Positions 12,129-12,554 of a stretch of DNA of 12,554 bases are shown here, piece after piece; position 1 is the first letter of the stretch; every line of letters begins with the position of its first letter. This stretch comes from RFQD01 sp049314515 (lineage in GTDB: Bacteria > Actinomycetota > Actinomycetes > Actinomycetales > Microbacteriaceae), in assembly GCA_049314515.1 (NCBI GenBank), contig JBMOEY010000041.1:1-12554 (forward strand), read 5' to 3'. The position numbers and the translations under genes were made by a program. The notes below the pieces were generated by a model that saw only the letters and a program-made list of their open reading frames with translations, was not told where the DNA came from and did no database searches.

Positions 12129-12554
12129 GAGCTCAGTCCCGGTCCTCGGCGTCGCGAGCGATTCCTACTGCGCGTGGGATTATTGCCCGAGTGATGCTCT
12201 GTGCCTCCACCGTCGTGCGCACCTGATCCGGGCGCATCCGAAGCTGGAGTCGCGTGCTTGGGCGGGTTGTTGGTTCGTCGGGGCGGTCTCGTCGCGCCGT
12301 CGGCGCGTGGTGACGAATTGCGCGCGCCTTCGGCCCGGTCATTCCCTCTCATGGGAGGTGTTGATTTGAGGCGACCCCGTGTGCCTTCCGGAATATTCAA
12401 ATCCGAGTACAGGTGTGGCGACGACGAATAGGTTTCGACCGGCTCCGGTTGACCGAACTCCAATGCGCGGTTAATTAAGGCCCACTTGTGCATGTCTTCC
12501 CAGTCAACAAAAGTGACTGCGATTCCTGTCTTGCCGGCGCGCCCGGTGCGGCCG
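12125..12554 (-). CDS. DEAD-box RNA helicase, C-terminal part (5' end outside the window)
   Basis: The frame is open from the right edge on the minus strand. It begins GRTGRAGKTG, helicase motif VI, and continues as the end of the RecA2 domain (TFVDWEDMHKWALINRAL), then SSSPHLYSDLNIPEGTRG. This block is typical of actinobacterial DEAD-box helicases of the RhlE/CsdA-like group. After it comes a tail of about 80 residues rich in Arg, Gly, Pro, Ser and Asn, ending in SRNRSRRRGPGLSS, likely a disordered RNA-binding extension. Such enzymes unwind structured RNA in ribosome assembly, mRNA decay and cold adaptation. The ATP-binding domain lies beyond the window, so the subfamily cannot be fixed. The internal ATG at 12493 is within the conserved domain and is not the real start. 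Confidence 0.93.
   Translation of the reverse strand, partial: GRTGRAGKTGIAVTFVDWEDMHKWALINRALEFGQPEPVETYSSSPHLYSDLNIPEGTRGRLKSTPPMRGNDRAEGARNSSPRADGATRPPRRTNNPPKHATPASDAPGSGAHDGGGTEHHSGNNPTRSRNRSRRRGPGLSS

Noticed and set aside
12124..12138. Inverted repeat around the PHP/helicase stops (GACT...AGTC)
   Set aside because: Only four outer pairs match and the inner bases mismatch, so it is neither a convincing terminator nor an attachment site.
1..12554. Defence island, prophage or biosynthetic cluster
   Set aside because: Every gene falls in a housekeeping or widely conserved actinobacterial family. No integrase, transposase, toxin-antitoxin, nuclease defence pair or tailoring enzyme set is visible.

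Overview
The window is chromosomal DNA from an actinobacterium. It is most likely a Microbacteriaceae-type organism with a compact, moderate-GC genome; this placement is inferred from protein motifs, from gene order and from the very short spacers, not from a search. Thirteen genes are recognisable: eleven complete and two cut by the window edges. Almost every base is coding. The longest gap is 87 bp, so no stretch above 300 bp lacks a gene, and I see no tRNA, rRNA, CRISPR array, insertion sequence or prophage.

Layout. Bases 2-1131 (+) hold the tail of ftsE and complete ftsX, whose stop and start overlap in ATGA; they encode the divisome ABC-type complex. Bases 1161-3230 hold divergent dapD (-) and dapE (+), the succinylase pathway of diaminopimelate/lysine synthesis. 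A multi-membrane PIG-V-like mannosyltransferase (3211-4428, +) overlaps the end of dapE. A small DUF3117 gene (4516-4689, +) has its own promoter, a good ribosome binding site and a strong terminator. An O-methyltransferase-like gene (4773-5402, -) diverges from tatB (5469-5798, +). A minus-strand run follows, read from high to low coordinates: a membrane-anchored EEP phosphoesterase (10196-11200), an aminopeptidase P (8793-10136), a PRC-barrel/MgtE-N/CBS protein (7448-8767), a DUF1003 membrane protein (6892-7461) and the P-loop ATPase Mrp (5763-6887). The last three are overlapping or nearly abutting. A PHP-domain phosphoesterase (11220-12128, +) diverges from the EEP gene and meets the C-terminus of a DEAD-box RNA helicase (12125-12554, -).

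The order dapD-dapE ... DUF3117 ... methyltransferase ... tatB ... mrp-DUF1003-MgtE/CBS resembles, from memory, the Rv1201c-Rv1232c region of Mycobacterium tuberculosis, but shortened. In particular, the sigE-rseA-htrA block that lies between the methyltransferase and tatB there is absent here. The genes are mainly housekeeping: envelope biogenesis (FtsEX, DAP pathway, mannosyltransferase, Tat export), Fe-S or P-loop assembly (Mrp), peptide turnover, nucleotide/RNA metabolism (PHP protein, helicase) and ion-related or unknown membrane functions.

Regulation. Several start codons (dapD, dapE, tatB, the PHP gene, possibly the MgtE/CBS gene) sit 6-7 nt downstream of a TANNNT hexamer. This is the geometry expected for leaderless transcripts. 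Three spacers also carry short dyads over candidate promoters. I found no convincing new defence, mobile or biosynthetic system. The points worth a second look are promoter architecture, overlapping gene ends, loss of metal/Fe-S ligands in two enzymes and the missing sigma-factor block.
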